Below are positions 1-9,984 of a stretch of DNA of 64,000 nt, one piece after another. Numbering within the stretch: the first letter of the stretch is position 1; each line of letters starts with the position of its first letter. This DNA is from Histomonas meleagridis (Eukaryota; Parabasalia; Tritrichomonadida; Dientamoebidae). A model generated the notes under the pieces. It saw nothing but the letters and a program-made list of their open reading frames with translations, did no database searches and had not been told where the DNA came from. Where the stretch lies: contig WSYJ01000009.1 of the NCBI GenBank assembly GCA_020186115.1, positions 310,001-374,000 on the forward strand, in the 5' to 3' direction. The position numbers were made by a program, and so were the translations under genes.

Positions 1-1
1 T

Positions 2-1732
2 GAATTATGGTTTTATCAATATGATAGTTGGGTCCCAATTGTTAACACTATTATGCCAAGAAAGAATCATGCTGCTGCATATATTCCAACTCTTTCATCT
101 TTATTAATTTCAGGTGGCATAAATCAAAAACGAATTATATCGGATTTTTCACTTGTCAACATGGAGCTTAGAGAGACCAAAGCTGTTAAGCTTGAACGAG
201 AAATTCATCTTGCATGGCATTCATTGTTATTTTTACATGATACTACAGTTTGTTTAGTTGGAGGTTATGATGAAAAGAACACATTAAATAAATCAATATA
301 CATAATTGACATAGCCACTGGTAGCGTCAAACAAATAGACTCATTTTTACCTTTTTCACCAACTTATCCGTTTTCAATTTCTTATATTGATCGAATGCTT
401 ATTGTTACCAACCCACCACCAAAGAGTGATTCATGGTGTTATGATTTCACGTATAACATTTGGATGAGACTTGATCTTAGTGATGTGCTTCCTAATGCAC
501 TTTTTGTAGTTCCATCAGAAAATTGTCTAACTCTGTTCGATTCTGGCATGAAAAATTATGTTAAAGCCACTTATAATGACATTAATATTTTAAAAGATCG
601 GATTGTTACACATAATTTAAACTCATCTTTATATAAATTTGAAGAAGAACATTTTGATGAAAATCATAAATCAGTATTAAATGCACAAAAAACCGCATTA
701 GTATTGCTTCAATCCGTCGTACGAAATCATACACAAGTAAATGAATCAGCTCTTTTCCAGCTTGAAATTGAACATGATGAAAATGAGATACGACAACTTC
801 AACAAAGCTTTAAGAAAACAATTAAACATGAAGAATCGAAATCAAAAGCACCAAAACTTCAAAAGACTGCATTTGAATTAATGGAAATGATACAGAATCT
901 AAAAGAAAAGCAAAAAGAAGAATCCAATGAACATAATAACAACAACTTAGCATTACTTCAAACATTACGTTCATATACATTCGAAGGCTTTAATAAGACA
1001 AAAGAAATAAATGAAGAAACACTTAATTATTTCATTCATATGTCGGAAGAAATGTCCAAACAAATCACAGAACAGAACCAACGGATTAACCAATTACGTA
1101 AAATGATTGAAACGCAAAAGAACAAATATGGAAATTGTTTGTCATCACTTATTTACGCCAAGGAACAACTCGACTTATGGAACACGAATCTAAATGAATC
1201 CAAAAGTCAACTTTCAGCATCGATATCGCGTTATGTTGATTCACAAATCGAATATAACAACTCGTTATTAAATGAAATTCTTTATCCGAATGAAAATACA
1301 AATAAAAAGCGACTACTTAGACATGAAGCTTCTGTACTACAAAGACAACATATCAATCATAGACGTAGTAAACAAGCGAAGTTAAACCAATTAAACGATG
1401 AAATTAAAATGCTTATTAAACAAGGGACAAGTGGAGGACAAAAAGATGGCGAAATAATGTGCAGACAAGTAAAAACAAGAATTATAGAATTAGTTGAATG
1501 GGTAAATGAAAACGCTAGAGGCGTCGGGTCAAATAAGGAACTAAAATTAAATGAAGATAGTAACAAAGGAATTACTCCAACTTCAATTAGGAGAAAAGTG
1601 CCAGCGATGAGAACTCGAGTCGATTCAATGGGAAATTATCAGAATAACATTGAATCTGATATAAGTAGTTACTCAAAAAGTGTCATTCTGGCATTAGAGG
1701 AATTGAAAAGTTTATACAATTTAACGGTTTAA
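2..1732 (+). CDS. Kelch-repeat protein with C-terminal coiled coil (5' partial)
   Basis: The reading frame is open from base 2, before the first Met at 53, and the residues before that Met (WFYQYDSWVPI) complete a kelch-type blade, so the true start lies left of the window. The visible part has kelch-like blades over about the first 160 codons (motifs such as LLISGG, VCLVGGYDE and SWCYDFTYNIW). A long charged coiled coil rich in Glu, Lys and Gln follows to the end. Kelch plus coiled coil is a common architecture of cytoskeletal or signalling scaffold proteins in trichomonads; no catalytic motif is visible. The stop TAA (1730-1732) overlaps the stop of the convergent CBP20 gene. The exact role is unknown; the kelch call rests on blade patterns seen by eye. 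Confidence 0.7.
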   Translation, partial: ELWFYQYDSWVPIVNTIMPRKNHAAAYIPTLSSLLISGGINQKRIISDFSLVNMELRETKAVKLEREIHLAWHSLLFLHDTTVCLVGGYDEKNTLNKSIYIIDIATGSVKQIDSFLPFSPTYPFSISYIDRMLIVTNPPPKSDSWCYDFTYNIWMRLDLSDVLPNALFVVPSENCLTLFDSGMKNYVKATYNDINILKDRIVTHNLNSSLYKFEEEHFDENHKSVLNAQKTALVLLQSVVRNHTQVNESALFQLEIEHDENEIRQLQQSFKKTIKHEESKSKAPKLQKTAFELMEMIQNLKEKQKEESNEHNNNNLALLQTLRSYTFEGFNKTKEINEETLNYFIHMSEEMSKQITEQNQRINQLRKMIETQKNKYGNCLSSLIYAKEQLDLWNTNLNESKSQLSASISRYVDSQIEYNNSLLNEILYPNENTNKKRLLRHEASVLQRQHINHRRSKQAKLNQLNDEIKMLIKQGTSGGQKDGEIMCRQVKTRIIELVEWVNENARGVGSNKELKLNEDSNKGITPTSIRRKVPAMRTRVDSMGNYQNNIESDISSYSKSVILALEELKSLYNLTV

Positions 1733-2196
1733 TATGGTTGTGGGGGTGGGCCTGGGGGTGGCCTGCGCCTTCTATCGTTAAAGCCATCCCTCCTGAAGTT
1801 GCGGCGCGGCGGTTTGTCTCGGAGATATTGCCTTCCTTCTTCAAAGCCATAATCAATGTTAACAACTATTTTGTGACCACCAATAAAACTGTCATTCATC
1901 CATTTGGTTGCTGCAATAGCTGATTCTCTTTTGCAAAATTCTATAAAACAGAATCCAGCAAATTCATGTGTATCATGTTTAATGCCCATGATAATTCGTT
2001 TGATGGGCCCGCACTGAGAAAAAATGGTATAGAGTTGTGACTCAGTTGTAGGATTTTGTGATCTGCAATTAAGTTTTCCAACATAAACTGTTGTGGAAAC
2101 AGCTTCTTTCGCAGCTATTACTTCTGGTGAGTATTGCGCTTTCCGATCAACATATTTAAAAGGTGGTTTTTCGCTGAAAACAATGATCTCAGCCAT
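1729..2196 (-). CDS. NCBP2: Nuclear cap-binding protein subunit 2 (CBP20)
   Basis: A 155-residue protein with one RRM. RNP2 is TVYVGKL and RNP1 is GFCFIEF, and the CBP20-diagnostic segments IKRIIMG and YGFEEGRQYLRDKPPRR follow the family closely. CBP20 binds the m7G cap with CBP80 in the nucleus and supports splicing and export. The tail is Arg-rich then Pro-rich (RRRRPPPGPPP). The length matches the family (about 156 residues). The start ATG is at 2194-2196. The stop codon reads TAAA and overlaps the stop of the convergent kelch gene by a few bases. In trichomonads the mRNA cap was long uncertain, so a clear CBP20 is informative. Confidence 0.93.
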   Translation of the reverse strand: MAEIIVFSEKPPFKYVDRKAQYSPEVIAAKEAVSTTVYVGKLNCRSQNPTTESQLYTIFSQCGPIKRIIMGIKHDTHEFAGFCFIEFCKRESAIAATKWMNDSFIGGHKIVVNIDYGFEEGRQYLRDKPPRRNFRRDGFNDRRRRPPPGPPPQPY

Positions 2197-2415
2197 GAAC
2201 AGATGTTTGTCACTTTTGGGATTTTCTTAGCGTTACACCCCAAGTTCGTTTATTTTATTTTGATCGGTTTTAATAGAATCGCATTCAAAAAGTGATGCTG
2301 ATACAACTGATTTTTTGCAACCAGTTTATTGTGATAACAAACATTTAACTAAATTTCGAGATATTTTCTAACTTTAAATAAAATAACTTTCCATATTTAA
2401 AACAATTTATTCATT

Positions 2416-5220
2416 TTAATCCGTGTTGATTATATTATCAACAATTTTAAACAAATCGTTTAACGATTCCATCAAAGTTTCTTCTGTAACATCGTCCATA
2501 TAACTTACTTCTATTATATCAATCAATTTCCTTCTAAATATAACTTTAAAATTTTTCTTACATACCACATCCAACACAACAGTACAATCATTATATTTCA
2601 ATTTAGTTTTTTCTATTGTTTCAACCCAATTAATTTTTAACTCTGTACAAGAATCGACTAATTTCTTTACAACTTCCATTACAACTTTCACCAATCTTAA
2701 ATCGAATTTCATTAAATGAACAACAAAACTTGCTACAATTCTTAATGTATCTAAGTCACCATAATTATAATTTAAGAAAGCTTTTAAATTAGATGCAAGT
2801 GGTGTTTGTGAATCATTATCAGCTGAAGCAAATTTAATCGAATCAGGGCCTAAACAACACCAAACTTCATGATATTTAACATTGCCAGGGAAAGGAGAAA
2901 CTAATTCATTTCTACCTTCCGAATACAAAAAGTTTCTAAATCCAGCATTTACCATACATTCCTTATTTCTAAAGAAGTTTTCGACATAAGTTTTAAACAA
3001 ATGAATTTGTGACATATGAATTACAATAGATATGTGACTAACTTTTTTTATGTTACAAATTTCAGGGAAAAGTTTTATTGGAATTCTAAGTTCTGTGCTA
3101 TTATTAATTGATGGAATTATAAGTTGAAATGTTTGCGATGGTCTTAAGATAATATTAACTGTATATAAATTTTTATATATTAGAAAGAATGAACTATCTT
3201 CTTTTAATGATACAATTAACCATTCATAAGTATTAGGATTTGATGAAAATGAATTAAATAAAACATTTAATGGTATTAAGCTCATGTTTAAAAAGCTTGA
3301 AAATGAAAATATTGGATTGTTTGTATTTTCTTCATTAATTTGATATTGTAATTGAATGTATGGAACTAAATTAAATTTAATTTCAGGAAAATGTTTCATA
3401 TTACAAATATAAATTTCATTAATTTTCTGTATTTGTTCAAGTGATATAAATATTTTTGAACATTCGTTATGAATTAATTTAATACTAAAATGTAACGAAT
3501 CAATTGTATCAAGTTTTTGTATTGTATTTATTGAGAGATTACTTGAAGCTTGTGTTTTAATTTGTTGATACATATTAAGAACTGAAATTATTTGTGAAAT
3601 ATATTCAACAAAACGTATCGATATTGACTTCCCATATATGGAATATGATACATCGCTATATTTTGAATTACTTAATTTTATATGCCAACAAAGTGTTTTA
3701 CTAATTGTTAATGTAATATTATAAAATATATTTGAGGAATTAAAAAAAATTTTATTTGATTTAACTAAAAATATTGGAATTTTATTCTCGAAATTTTTAA
3801 AAATTTGTAGTTTAATTAATGAAATTATGATAACTTTTGATAACACTTTAATTTGTTGAATGTCATTGAGAATTAAAAACTTATTACAAAGTTTTTTAGT
3901 CTCATTTGAATATATTAAAACATATTTAGTAGTTGTTAATATGTCGAATTTTATATAATAATCATTTGCATATGAAAATCGAATGATTTTATCATTTGTT
4001 GACATTATATTTGAAATTAATTTATTCTCAAAAAATATAGAAGAATATACAATAAAAAGCATTGATTTATATGCTTCATGTTTATCTTCATTAGATCCTT
4101 CAATTTGTCTGATTATTTCATCTGAATTTGTTTTAAGTTTTGAATATTGTTTCATTTGAATTTTAAATTCTCTATTAATTGTAAATGAAAAAAATTCAAA
4201 ACCAAAACAAGAAATAGAAATAATTCGATTTTGCCTTAAAATAGAAAATGAATTTACAGAAAATAATTTAAAAGTTTCATGAAATGACATTAAAAAATGA
4301 TTTAAACGTGTTTCATATATTGATATTTCAAGAAATTGAAGAAATTGATTTATTTGATTGGAATCATTTATAATTTCAAATGAAATTAAACATTTCTCTC
4401 CTGTGTCTTGTAAAATCATCTCTTGAAGAGATGAAAAAAATATTTTGTTCCCAAATTTGTTGATTTTAAATTTGTATGAAGTTAGCCGGTGCGATAAGAA
4501 AATTGTATTGTTTACAAGAGACGTTTGGAAGCTTCCCAAAAATTTGGTATTATTACGCAAATTCTGGTAAATTGCAAGAAATTCCCCATGCAACACCAAC
4601 TTACGAAAAGCATAAAAATATCCAGCTGTTGTCATTTTCATTTTTGATATATATCTAATATATTTGATTGGAATTGTTTGATCTAATGATGAGGGCCATG
4701 GAACTTTTACAGAAGAAATCATGGGTGGCTTTGACTTGGTGATCTTAAAAGTAACTATTATATCATAGCAAAAAAAAACTTGAATATAATTTTGAATTTG
4801 AGTTAATGTTTTAATAAAACTTTTGTTTAACCCTAAAAGAAATTTAATTATTTGATGTTTTCTAGTTATTTTTAATGCATTTTTATATTTATATTGATTT
4901 AGGGATAAGTTTTTGAAACGTGGTATGGGAGGTAAGGCTGCATTTGATGATTTTAAATCTAATATATTTTTACTTCTGTTTTTATCATTAAAAATTGGTT
5001 GTATTAATGAATTTACATATATGTTAGCTAATCTTGAATTATTAAATCGATACAAAACAAGAAAATGTGTAAATGTCACCTTAACTTCGTATAATATTTT
5101 CATTAATGAATATCGTTTAGTTTGCATTTTTTCTTCTTTGCTTAATAAAATTAAAAATGATTTTTCACTCTGTCTTAGCGTGTCATGTAGAACTCTGAAC
5201 AATGGCACACAAGCTCTCAT
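2416..5220 (-). CDS. Large helical protein, possibly Mediator subunit MED14
   Basis: About 934 residues from the first in-frame ATG (5218-5220); the open frame extends 17 codons further upstream but has no ATG there. The first 250 residues are basic and helical. The order of features recalls MED14/RGR1: an N-terminal helical bundle (around VTFTHFLVLYRF), a linker with a conserved Pro-rich hinge (ALPPIPRF), then an alternating beta region (YDIIVTFKITKSKP followed by VPWP). The C-terminal two thirds have no motif I recognise. MED14 is the backbone of Mediator, linking head, middle and tail in Pol II transcription. The assignment is inference from pattern only; the protein could be another conserved trichomonad scaffold. 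The stop is followed by A (TAAA). Confidence 0.45.
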   Translation of the reverse strand: MRACVPLFRVLHDTLRQSEKSFLILLSKEEKMQTKRYSLMKILYEVKVTFTHFLVLYRFNNSRLANIYVNSLIQPIFNDKNRSKNILDLKSSNAALPPIPRFKNLSLNQYKYKNALKITRKHQIIKFLLGLNKSFIKTLTQIQNYIQVFFCYDIIVTFKITKSKPPMISSVKVPWPSSLDQTIPIKYIRYISKMKMTTAGYFYAFRKLVLHGEFLAIYQNLRNNTKFLGSFQTSLVNNTIFLSHRLTSYKFKINKFGNKIFFSSLQEMILQDTGEKCLISFEIINDSNQINQFLQFLEISIYETRLNHFLMSFHETFKLFSVNSFSILRQNRIISISCFGFEFFSFTINREFKIQMKQYSKLKTNSDEIIRQIEGSNEDKHEAYKSMLFIVYSSIFFENKLISNIMSTNDKIIRFSYANDYYIKFDILTTTKYVLIYSNETKKLCNKFLILNDIQQIKVLSKVIIISLIKLQIFKNFENKIPIFLVKSNKIFFNSSNIFYNITLTISKTLCWHIKLSNSKYSDVSYSIYGKSISIRFVEYISQIISVLNMYQQIKTQASSNLSINTIQKLDTIDSLHFSIKLIHNECSKIFISLEQIQKINEIYICNMKHFPEIKFNLVPYIQLQYQINEENTNNPIFSFSSFLNMSLIPLNVLFNSFSSNPNTYEWLIVSLKEDSSFFLIYKNLYTVNIILRPSQTFQLIIPSINNSTELRIPIKLFPEICNIKKVSHISIVIHMSQIHLFKTYVENFFRNKECMVNAGFRNFLYSEGRNELVSPFPGNVKYHEVWCCLGPDSIKFASADNDSQTPLASNLKAFLNYNYGDLDTLRIVASFVVHLMKFDLRLVKVVMEVVKKLVDSCTELKINWVETIEKTKLKYNDCTVVLDVVCKKNFKVIFRRKLIDIIEVSYMDDVTEETLMESLNDLFKIVDNIINTD

Positions 5221-5640
5221 GCTGTGAGAAATCACCTCTGTTTTTTGGGTAGATGTGTGGCCAAAATGCAAACGCGTTTTTTGTATCTTTTAATCAATAG
5301 TTTACAATAACTGAATAATTGTATCAGCAACCGCCCTACAAAAAACAATTTGAATAATATTTTATGGTTTTATATATGCCACTTCACAAATGGTGATCAT
5401 ATATTTGTAAAAAATAATTATAAATTAAATATATCATCACCCAAATACCAACACAACATTCCGAGTCAACAATCGACATCTAAATATCTGTTGCCATATA
5501 TAATAATTTGAATAATATTATTCGTGCACAAATCATTTGGCAACACGATTATATATCAAATTTTTCTGAGAAAAAATTGACAAAAGTCGAACGTTAAATT
5601 GAATTATTGAATGCTTCGAACAATATCAATTTTGAGTGTT
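5221..5640. other. Intergenic AT-rich stretch
   Basis: Region upstream of the MED14-like gene. A palindromic AACGCGTT lies at 5271-5278, about 50 bases before the ATG, and may be part of its promoter. I see no other feature. Confidence 0.4.
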
Positions 5641-5644
5641 ATCT

Positions 5645-6110
5645 ATGGCTATGAGTGTTGAAACGATATATCGAGAAAATCATATTGAAATAAAAAAATT
5701 ATTAGTGACAATGCTATCACATATGAGCGATTAGGCTGAAATTAGAAATAAAATTGTGAAAAGAAATTATGATGTTAAACGTTTCATCGTTGATTCTTTG
5801 CACACATATTAGAATTAGTTATCAATTGCATTCAAAATTTCAACAAAATTTATATTAAGTACATATTACCAATCAACAACATTAATAATGAATGATATAA
5901 AATTTCTATATTGATGCTCAACATATTTACGATGTTAGCATTTAAATCAGAAAAAAATGAAGATCATAGATCAAATTTAATTTTATTTACCAAATTCATC
6001 ATATTCTTGAATTAGCAAACACAATGTTACATAATGAAAATACCAAATTACATAATATTCTATAAAAATATCAAATTCAAAATCCAATTATTGACGACAA
6101 GTAATTTTTC
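5645..6110 (+). pseudogene. Decayed protein-coding remnant, family unknown
   Basis: Starting at ATG 5645 the frame reads like genuine protein (for example NHIEIKKLLVTMLSHM, then AEIRNKIVKRNYDVKRF) but is interrupted by TAG where a residue is expected and by further stops about 60 codons in. Another coherent stretch in a shifted frame appears near 5990-6090 (HHILELANTMLHNENTK). The composition is typical of trichomonad multigene families, but I cannot name the family. It lies between the MED14-like and TBC genes. The rest of the interval up to 6185 is AT-rich and featureless. Confidence 0.4.
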
Positions 6111-6185
6111 AAATTTTTATTTTTACAATTTTTGCTATTAAATTGTCCAAAAAAAATTACTTAAATTTAATTCGCTTTTTCATTT

Positions 6186-8300
6186 TTATTTATTTGCCGT
6201 TTTATATGCATTTAAATATTCGTCTTTCTTTATCATATTTCTGTCATAAGCATTCATTAAAACTCTCCAATCATCTTTAATTTCATCGCCAGGGTTTTGT
6301 AGTATTGACAAAACCGATTCGAACGATCCGATCATTATTTTCTTTTTTGCCAATTCGACGATACCCAATCCCAATGAAATTAACGTTCTCGTACCGAATG
6401 CCAAATACCGATCAAAAATTCGCAGCTTTACAACAGGCGGGAATTCCACGTTCATGAACGCGCATAAAAACCACGGCATTGTATAGAAAGTGTGATCAAT
6501 ATGTAACTCCCCGACAATTTTTTCATGAATTTTAGGGTACTTTTTTGCCAGGATTAAGTCCCAAGCTTTATTCACCTTATGTAACCCACTAAAATCATTA
6601 ATAAATAATTCACGTTGTCGATGATTATTCCCATTCATAATCGCCACGAAACATTTAAATGTTGTTTCTTCATCCATATAATTCATTAACATCGCTGCTA
6701 TAAATCCCATTCCTTGATAATACCCTAATTCGCGGTCAAAGTTACTATAAGCTCTAAGTACTCTATACAATGAAACCTTCAAGTTTTGTTGCCTAAATAT
6801 TAATACTTTCGGCATTGTTCGTGGTATATCGACAAGGATAACATGATTACTCGGCGGTTCTCCAATGGAAAAATATTCGTCGACACTTAATAAATCATTT
6901 CTTATCTCGCTCTGTAAGATTAAGTTCCATGCTAATGACCGCATACAATCGGGAATGCCTTTGTTGATACGTCGATCCAAAACTTTCCTTTTTCGAAGTG
7001 AATACGTTTCCCATTTCCGTGTCATTTCAATCCATTTGATCTCGCGCTCTTTTTCTTTCTTGGATTCCAATTTTTGGCGTTTCTTTTCTTCATTAGTATC
7101 GGCAGTTTCAATGACCCATCCATAGCGATCGATTTTCGCAGGCGCATCACTGCTTTGGTCCTCGCAGAGATATTTGGAGTCCGCGGAATCAACAAATGGT
7201 AAATCATTGGATGTGTGGGCGCGTTGCTTAAGATGTGGACCGGGGTGTTCATTAGTCATCTCTTGCGTTACATCATTAGATGTGGACGCGCGTTGAAGTT
7301 TATTAACAGATCGTTTGGAACGAATTGATTTGCCGTTTTTGGCTTTTGCCTTTCGAGCGGCAATTTTGGGTTTGCCCTTGGCTTTAGTGGCTCCTTTCTT
7401 GTGTTTACGTGGAGACGACTGCTTGGATGGCTTCTTGAGCTTTGTTTCTGTAGGTGGTTTGGGAGTCTGCTCATTTGCATCTGGCTGCAAAAGAGAGGAC
7501 TCGATAGAAGAAAGACGATTTCGATGAACGATTTCTGGAGATTCATCAGATGAAATATCTGAAGTGGTGGAACTGGAGCTTTCGGATTTATCTGAAGTGC
7601 TTTTCGATTTTTTGGAGCTGTCTGATTTATTATTGACTTCTAAATCATGCGAACTTTCTGAGCGTTTGGAACTGTCTATGTTCGTAGAACTTTTTGATTG
7701 TCTGGAATCTTCTGATTTATTATTGAATTCTAAATCATGTGAACTTTCTGAGCGTTTGGAACTATCTGTGTTAGTGGAACTTTTTGATTGTCTGGAATCT
7801 TCTGATTTATTATTGACTTCTAAATCATGTGAACTTTCTGAGGGCTTTGAACTATCTGTGTTAGTGGAACTTTTTGATTTACTTACTTCTATGTTATCCG
7901 AACTCTCTGAATGATTAGAATTATCTGAGCTTGTAGAACTTCTTGATTTTTTGGAACTATCTGTTACATTACTGACTTCTGAGTTATGTGAGCTTCCTGA
8001 ATGATTAGAATTATCTGAGCTTGTAGAACTTCTTGATTTTTTGGAACTTTCTGATTTATTGCCGGCTTCTAAATTATGTGAGCTTCTAGATACACTTGAG
8101 TTTTCTGAACTATTATAGGAGCTACTTGAACTCGTAGACTTTTTTGATTGACTTGTGCTACTGCTTTTTGAAAAAATGGGTTCTGATCTATTCGAGCTTT
8201 CTGTGCTGCTACTATTGCTACTTGAAGAGGTAGGTTTATCATAATCACTGGTGCTATCTGAATTCTGTGATGAAGTGCTCTCTGTATCAGATTTTTCCAT
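6186..8300 (-). CDS. TBC-domain Rab GTPase-activating protein with Ser-rich N-terminus
   Basis: A 704-residue protein. Residues 1 to about 250 are almost entirely Ser, Lys, Asp and Asn and contain a 30-residue tandem repeat. Residues about 270-340 are a basic Lys/Arg-rich linker. The TBC domain occupies about 440-680. Both catalytic fingers of the family are present: the Arg finger in IxxDxxR (ILVDIPR, Arg494) and the Gln finger in YYQGM (Gln529), so it should be active in stimulating GTP hydrolysis by a Rab on a vesicle membrane. The Ser-rich region is a likely phosphorylation platform. The start ATG at 8298-8300 is clear and the stop is TAAA. Confidence 0.88.
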   Translation of the reverse strand: MEKSDTESTSSQNSDSTSDYDKPTSSSSNSSSTESSNRSEPIFSKSSSTSQSKKSTSSSSSYNSSENSSVSRSSHNLEAGNKSESSKKSRSSTSSDNSNHSGSSHNSEVSNVTDSSKKSRSSTSSDNSNHSESSDNIEVSKSKSSTNTDSSKPSESSHDLEVNNKSEDSRQSKSSTNTDSSKRSESSHDLEFNNKSEDSRQSKSSTNIDSSKRSESSHDLEVNNKSDSSKKSKSTSDKSESSSSTTSDISSDESPEIVHRNRLSSIESSLLQPDANEQTPKPPTETKLKKPSKQSSPRKHKKGATKAKGKPKIAARKAKAKNGKSIRSKRSVNKLQRASTSNDVTQEMTNEHPGPHLKQRAHTSNDLPFVDSADSKYLCEDQSSDAPAKIDRYGWVIETADTNEEKKRQKLESKKEKEREIKWIEMTRKWETYSLRKRKVLDRRINKGIPDCMRSLAWNLILQSEIRNDLLSVDEYFSIGEPPSNHVILVDIPRTMPKVLIFRQQNLKVSLYRVLRAYSNFDRELGYYQGMGFIAAMLMNYMDEETTFKCFVAIMNGNNHRQRELFINDFSGLHKVNKAWDLILAKKYPKIHEKIVGELHIDHTFYTMPWFLCAFMNVEFPPVVKLRIFDRYLAFGTRTLISLGLGIVELAKKKIMIGSFESVLSILQNPGDEIKDDWRVLMNAYDRNMIKKDEYLNAYKTANK
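7621..7890 (-). repeat. 90-bp tandem repeat (three copies) in the TBC gene
   Basis: The block beginning GAACTTTCTGAG recurs at 7651, 7741 and 7831, exactly 90 bases apart. It encodes a 30-residue unit containing SSHDLE, NNKSEDSRQSKS and TDSSKR. The copies differ at few bases, indicating recent tandem expansion. Confidence 0.85.
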
Positions 8301-8854
8301 TTAAATCTTGGGCGTTATTATCTTACCAAAATTGTAAGCCAATCGTTTTCGTCAGAACTTTCAAACAAACCAATTCAAACGATGGCAAAAATAGGAACAA
8401 TAAGAAAAAAGAATTTATGAATAGAATTAGTGTTAATAATAACCATTTCCAATGTCTAAACACGACAAGTAAAAAAATTATAAGTTCATTAGGAATGGGA
8501 ATTTGAAGGAAGAAATACATTTAGGAAAAAATTTTCAGACCTCCAACCCGCCGCTTTTTGAACGTTCTTCAGCAAGTTTTTCCGTCATTTTTGATCGACT
8601 CATTGAAAATACTGTTATTTCAATACTTTATTCAAAAACGAACAAGTCGTTAAAATTTTTTTTTCTTACCATCATTACGGGCACCCCAATCGTCACTTTT
8701 CCCAATATGTATACATTCACAACAAAGCTGATATAAAAATGCATATTAACTCTCCAAAGGATTTACAACTATGAAATTACTTTGTTTAAAAAAAATTGAT
8801 TGAGTCAAAGAAATTCATACATCAAAAATAATTAAATGTATATTAATCCACTGT
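8301..8854. other. Intergenic region without a recognised gene
   Basis: Only short, unconvincing frames occur here. A slightly GC-richer patch (8540-8600) encodes a 22-codon minus-strand frame with no recognisable similarity. The TBC gene promoter lies at the left edge; a TAACG core is present just upstream of its ATG. Confidence 0.4.
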
Positions 8855-9190
8855 TTAGATATTGCTTGGGAAAAGCATAACACGGACCTTTTTGCCGAGC
8901 ATAATTGGTGGAAGGTTGCGATCAAACTTTGCACGAACAATGCCACTGTTTCCATGTTCTTGTGTGATAACACCCCAGTTGATGTGAGCATCGATCTTTT
9001 TACCATTTTTATCAACTTTAGCTTTGACATATGAAGCAACTTTCTTTCCAACATAGAATTTGGCTTCTTCCTTTGAATTTACCCCACTAATCTGAAGAAG
9101 AGCTTGATTTGGATTGATTTGGCGCTTGCTGCGACGGAATGATGTGAATACTGCACTAACCCAAAGTTTTGGTTGTTGCTCTGCTGACAT
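8855..9190 (-). CDS. RPL35A: 60S ribosomal protein eL33 (L35A)
   Basis: A 111-residue protein starting at the ATG at 9188-9190; the open frame extends upstream only with a TTG. It carries the eL33 signature: ALLQISGV, then EAKFYVGKK, then WGVITQEHGNSGIVRAKF and the C-terminal RVMLFPSNI. Human L35A is 110 residues, so the length is normal. It is a structural component of the large ribosomal subunit. A perfect M3-type box (TGCGGTTA on the coding strand) and a CCTTT stretch (M5-like initiator) lie immediately upstream, an arrangement described for Trichomonas promoters. The stop is TAAA. Confidence 0.96.
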   Translation of the reverse strand: MSAEQQPKLWVSAVFTSFRRSKRQINPNQALLQISGVNSKEEAKFYVGKKVASYVKAKVDKNGKKIDAHINWGVITQEHGNSGIVRAKFDRNLPPIMLGKKVRVMLFPSNI

Positions 9191-9205
9191 GAGAAAGGAG
9201 GACCA

Positions 9206-9213
9206 TAACCGCA
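9206..9213 (-). promoter_or_regulatory. M3-type core promoter box of eL33
   Basis: The coding-strand octamer TGCGGTTA fits the published Trichomonas M3 consensus [AGT][AG]C[GC]G[TC]T[TAG]. It sits 15 bases before the ATG and is followed by CCTTT (M5-like). Function is inferred from match and position. Confidence 0.6.
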
Positions 9214-9577
9214 AAAGGGGTGCCCTTAATCACGATACAATCAAGTAAACCATTGAATATAATTACTTTTTGGTCATGAAGTCGACTCTAAAGTGATTTT
9301 ACTTCTTGTGTATTTTTATTTGAATTTTCGAAAATATATTTTACACAATATTTTTGTGCAAAAGATAATGTAAAAAATATAAAAATAATAAGATAATAAT
9401 GTTTTTAATAGTTTATTATAAGTAAATTAAGTTAATATCTCCAAAAGTTCTCTAATTTTTTCTTGTTATCAAATCTTTATTGTTGGCATTCAGAAAGTTT
9501 CAACTTTAAAAATTATCAATATTATATTGATCGCAGTTTCATATGAACGATTTTGTTGTTATGAAAAAAAAATTGAA

Positions 9578-9870
9578 AAATCAAGTCAACCACCAACGAA
9601 TACCGATGAAGAAATAGGAAAAATGATATATGAGAATATAATTATATTAAATGGTGGTACAATTGTTGATGGAATGCATGAATTGATAAAGAAATAAAGA
9701 GTAAAACGAAAAATAAAGAGGTTAAAGTGATATCTCCAGCTGGAAAAAAGACATCATGTCGAGTGCAGTATGCTGTGTATGTTGATAATAATATAAATAA
9801 AGTATGTGAATGAAAATGATTGCTAAAGACATGGAATTCCCGTTGTATTACAAAATGTTGTGAAGAAAAT
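9578..9870 (+). pseudogene. Actin/actin-related protein pseudogene (C-terminal fragment)
   Basis: The plus strand reads TNTDEEIGKMIYENII then LNGGTIVDGMHELIKK, which matches the actin-fold segment that in actin reads ...NTVLSGGTTMYPGIADR. A stop is followed, after a frameshift, by EIKSKTKNKEVKVISPAGKK, equivalent to the actin segment before the conserved ERKYSVWIGG. A third frame continues with HGIPVVLQNV, like the actin C-terminus. At least two frameshifts and several stops make it non-functional. The rest of the 9191-9984 gap is AT-rich and featureless. Confidence 0.65.
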
Positions 9871-9984
9871 ATTAAATGCAATAAATTTTATCTAAGAATT
9901 TGAGAGTAATAAAAATATAAAATTATTTGAAAATCTCGTTTTTATTAAAGAAATATTATATCACAAAAGAAAGTTTTGTTTCGC

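Noticed and set aside
8503-8736. Small ORFs in the 8.3-8.8 kb gap
   Set aside because: No homology, no promoter box, and no codon pattern distinct from intergenic sequence.
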